Assembly (NCBI GenBank): GCA_900149785.2
Contig: FSSI02000019.1
Span: 18,334-82,333 of the forward strand
Length of the DNA stretch: 64,000 nucleotides
Direction of reading: 5' to 3'
Source: Sodalinema lacuna_A
GTDB taxonomy: Bacteria > Cyanobacteriota > Cyanobacteriia > Cyanobacteriales > Geitlerinemataceae
The translations under genes and the position numbers were made by a program. The notes beneath the pieces are model-generated. The model was not told the DNA's origin and ran no database searches. It was given only the letters and a program-made list of their open reading frames with translations. Of the stretch, positions 61,757 through 64,000 are shown piece by piece; positions within the stretch are counted from its first letter, which is position 1; every line of letters begins with the position of its first letter.

Positions 61757-63767
61757 GGAGAACAATCGTCACTGTCGTACCTTGACCACAGCCTTCACTA
61801 TTGATGAAAATTTTACCCTTCATTAAAGAGATGAGATTCGCGGCGATCGCCAACCCCAACCCCGGACCCCGACGATCTTCGGGGCAGCCCTCAATTTTCG
61901 TAAAGGGTTGAAACAATTTCTCCTGTTGCTCCGGGTCAATCCCGATACCGCTATCTGAGACCACAATAATCGCCTCAGGAAGCTCATGATAGCTGGTTTT
62001 ACCCATGGGACCGCTGATGGCGGTTGAGAGGCGAATTAGCCCCTGTTCTGTGAACTGAATTGCATTCTCAAACACAATCGTCAAGACCTGTTTCAGCATC
62101 TGCCGATCAGCCGTGACACAGAGCGGTGGTGGGAAGTCTCGCCGTTCCAGGCCGAGGTTTGCCTCTTGCAACGCCCCCTGATGCTCCTCGACCACCTCAT
62201 CTAAGAGCCGTTGTAAATCCACCGCCTCGAACTCAGGAGTCATCTGGCCCGAATGAATCTGAGTCAAATCAGAGATGTCTTCCATCAACTCCAGAAGACG
62301 AGTTCCGAGTTTGCGTAACTTGTGTAAATCCTCGAGATCCTGCTCAGAATAGGCATGGGGGCGATCGCTCAACATCTCAACCTGGGCGATCGCTTCCCCA
62401 ATCGGTTTACGGAACTCCTCAGCCAAATTATGCAAATACAAATCCTTGAGCCGATCCGTTTCCTGCAAAGCGGCATTCTCTTGTTCCAAACGAGTCACCG
62501 TCGTTTGTAACCGCAACGCCAAGCGATTAAAGCTTTTCCCCAACACCCCCACTTCCCGCGACGAATCCTCAAATATCATCGGTAGCGTCGGCGACCATTG
62601 TCGTCGTCCTAACTGCGTCATCGACTTACTTAAACGTCGCAGCGGCTCTCCTAACCACCCAGCCAATTGCCAGCCAATAATGCCCGCCGTGACCATCGTA
62701 ATGCCCCCCAACACGAAGATAATCAAAAGATTGAGCCAAATCGGGTTCATCAACTCCGTATTAGCCACCGCGACCACAATTAACCAATCGAGACCCCAAT
62801 CATCACGAAAAGGAGTCACTTGCAGAAAATAGCGACGACGCCCTTGCTCAAACTGAAATAATTGTGTCTCTTCGATCGCCTCCAAACTGCCAAAACGAGT
62901 AATAAGCGCATTAGCCGCCGTGCGAATCGTCCCGTTCGAACTATTGAGAACCGCTAGAGAGCCGTCCTCCTCACCATTCATCCCAGACCTTTGACCAAAC
63001 GGTTCAGGAGCCGAACCGGCGATGAGCCGGCCTTGGCGATCGACAATAAAAGCCTGGCCCCCTCGGCTGAGCGTTAACTGCTGCAAAAATGACTCTAGGG
63101 GAGCCAACTGAGTCTCCACAGCCAGAGTTCCCTGTAGCTCCCCAGCCGCACCATAGAGAGGGGCGATCGCCAACAAATTTCCCGACGACAACTGCTGCCA
63201 AACCGGACCCGAAACCGGCGGACTGGCCAGGCGATCGAGAATCTCCGTTAAGCCTTGGGGGGGCGTCTGAAATCGGTCCAAAAATCGTCCTTGACGACTC
63301 ATCATCACTCCTTCCCAGCCATCCTCAGTCTCCTCGGGCGGGCGATCGCCACGATACCGATACAACCGAGCCATCCCATCCTCATCACGAGAGAGCAGCA
63401 ATTGTCCTTGCACCCCCTCCCTGTAGAACAGACCCTGAACCTCAAAGGCCTGCATCTGTTCCCAAAAATAAGAGCCTGTGGCTTGCCACTCTTCTAAACC
63501 GAGGCGTTCCAAACTCAACGCGGCCGCATTCGTCTGAGCCAACTGGCGAGGAGTCGCCAGATATTGACTCAAATACTGAAGAATATGGCGACTGACCTCA
63601 TATTGTAACTGAGCGGCAAAATCTTCTACAGTGCGTTGGCCCGAGCGATAAGACGAAAAACCGATCGCCGCCGTAAACAGGACCACCAGTAGAACAATAG
63701 GAGTTGTCAGCGCGGTACGCAATGACAATCTCGGAGACGAGCGGTTGGGAGTCGAACGAAAAAACAC
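61743..63767 (-). CDS. Cache-HAMP histidine kinase-like protein lacking the H-box His
   Basis: 674 residues. Two membrane helices (about 22-42 and 345-368) enclose a Cache-type extracytoplasmic sensor (45-340; GGQAFIVDRQGRLIAGS). A HAMP-like part and coiled coil follow. The HisKA helix reads YLHNLAEEFRKPIGEAI, where kinases have SHELRTP: Glu450 takes the place of the phospho-acceptor His. ATP-binding motifs are intact: N box FENAIQFT, G1 DSGIGI, F FQPFTKI and G2 GPGLGLAIA. It may bind ATP and signal by contact or work with a partner kinase. No response regulator is adjacent. Confidence 0.9.
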   Translation of the reverse strand: MFFRSTPNRSSPRLSLRTALTTPIVLLVVLFTAAIGFSSYRSGQRTVEDFAAQLQYEVSRHILQYLSQYLATPRQLAQTNAAALSLERLGLEEWQATGSYFWEQMQAFEVQGLFYREGVQGQLLLSRDEDGMARLYRYRGDRPPEETEDGWEGVMMSRQGRFLDRFQTPPQGLTEILDRLASPPVSGPVWQQLSSGNLLAIAPLYGAAGELQGTLAVETQLAPLESFLQQLTLSRGGQAFIVDRQGRLIAGSAPEPFGQRSGMNGEEDGSLAVLNSSNGTIRTAANALITRFGSLEAIEETQLFQFEQGRRRYFLQVTPFRDDWGLDWLIVVAVANTELMNPIWLNLLIIFVLGGITMVTAGIIGWQLAGWLGEPLRRLSKSMTQLGRRQWSPTLPMIFEDSSREVGVLGKSFNRLALRLQTTVTRLEQENAALQETDRLKDLYLHNLAEEFRKPIGEAIAQVEMLSDRPHAYSEQDLEDLHKLRKLGTRLLELMEDISDLTQIHSGQMTPEFEAVDLQRLLDEVVEEHQGALQEANLGLERRDFPPPLCVTADRQMLKQVLTIVFENAIQFTEQGLIRLSTAISGPMGKTSYHELPEAIIVVSDSGIGIDPEQQEKLFQPFTKIEGCPEDRRGPGLGLAIAANLISLMKGKIFINSEGCGQGTTVTIVLPVSN

Positions 63768-63902
63768 AAGTTTTGAGGAGGGTAGAAGGGGCAGACCGGG
63801 TGCTGTGGAGGAGATGAGGCGTTACCCAAATGGACTCGACCCGTTGAGAGTCTGTTTTCTAAAGGGTTCCACTACTGACTAGGATATCGCGAGGACAGCC
63901 TG

Positions 63903-63998
63903 TCATTTAACTTCTGGGGAGTTTGAGGGGCGATAAGTCCCGCGCTGTACCAGAATGGTCAGCGTCGGGATACATGGACTCCTCAAGTCAATTGAAGG
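63903..63998 (-). CDS. Possible C-terminus of a minus-strand gene at the window edge
   Basis: An open minus-strand frame ends in ILVQRGTYRPSNSPEVK and a stop, with no start inside the window. It could be the 3' end of a gene lying beyond the edge. Only 31 residues are seen, with no family match, so this is weak. Confidence 0.2.
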   Translation of the reverse strand, partial: PSIDLRSPCIPTLTILVQRGTYRPSNSPEVK

Positions 63999-64000
63999 GG

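Overview
The window is a piece of a cyanobacterial chromosome. The palindrome GCGATCGC and its core CGATCG recur throughout, inside and between genes, as the HIP1 repeat does in many cyanobacteria. The gene content agrees: psbA (D1), the iron-stress pair isiA/isiB, ndhL, an adjacent DUF3007 gene, DUF928 and DUF1818 proteins, and many short dispersed palindromes and tandem repeats. Gene style and repeat load suggest a filamentous non-heterocystous relative of Phormidium, Geitlerinema or Sodalinema, but this is a judgement from reading, not a database match. Three assembly scars are present: single N at 12667 and 19441, and a run of N at 19576-19712. At 19442-19500 the 3' end of trpA is repeated exactly.

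Layout. 1-9 kb: subtilase, rpe, then a minus-strand envelope/stress-like group (M48 protease, two YbjQ-family proteins, an unknown protein, a lipoprotein), then a large DHH-CBS-CCA-type nucleotidyltransferase. 8.8-13 kb is accessory: a GNAT toxin/DUF1778 antitoxin pair, decayed sequence, a low-GC HNH endonuclease, glyQ, and an Rpn/DUF4351 pseudogene split by an IS200/IS605-like remnant. 13-22.4 kb is mostly core: DUF1818, dnaJ, dnaK, ndhL-DUF3007-trpA, a GAF-PAS protein and purB, with repeat arrays in the gaps. 22.4-32.2 kb: a DUF2442 gene bracketed by duplicated hairpins, a TPR/ATP-grasp protein, prfC, a HAD phosphatase, a multi-PAS histidine kinase and an MnmC-like methyltransferase. 32-41.6 kb: PBP4-type carboxypeptidase, DUF928, aroA, a thioredoxin-like ferredoxin, unknowns and a psbA.

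41.8-57.3 kb: a translationally coupled AAA ATPase/TOPRIM-like DUF4276 pair, a small radical SAM activase, a TetR regulator divergent from an M16 peptidase pair, a CHASE2-GGDEF-EAL protein, aroQ, and a two-gene NTPase/STAND cassette bracketed by two copies of one palindrome. 57.4-64 kb: isiB, a tiny zinc-ribbon gene and isiA under a possible Fur site, a mannose-1-phosphate guanylyltransferase, a VWA-like protein and a sensor kinase-like protein without the phospho-acceptor histidine.

Most notable: (1) the psbA product carries the three substitutions of the microaerobic D1' form; (2) the palindrome-bracketed NTPase/STAND cassette, whose STAND protein has a sensor tail cut down to about one degenerate WD40 blade; (3) the coupled AAA/DUF4276 pair, resembling two-gene anti-phage systems; (4) the kinase-like protein with Glu450 in place of the H-box histidine; (5) the IS200/IS605-like remnant, which may keep a solo omega-RNA-like end; (6) hairpin insertions that appear to have lengthened a DUF2442 protein into a convergent gene.
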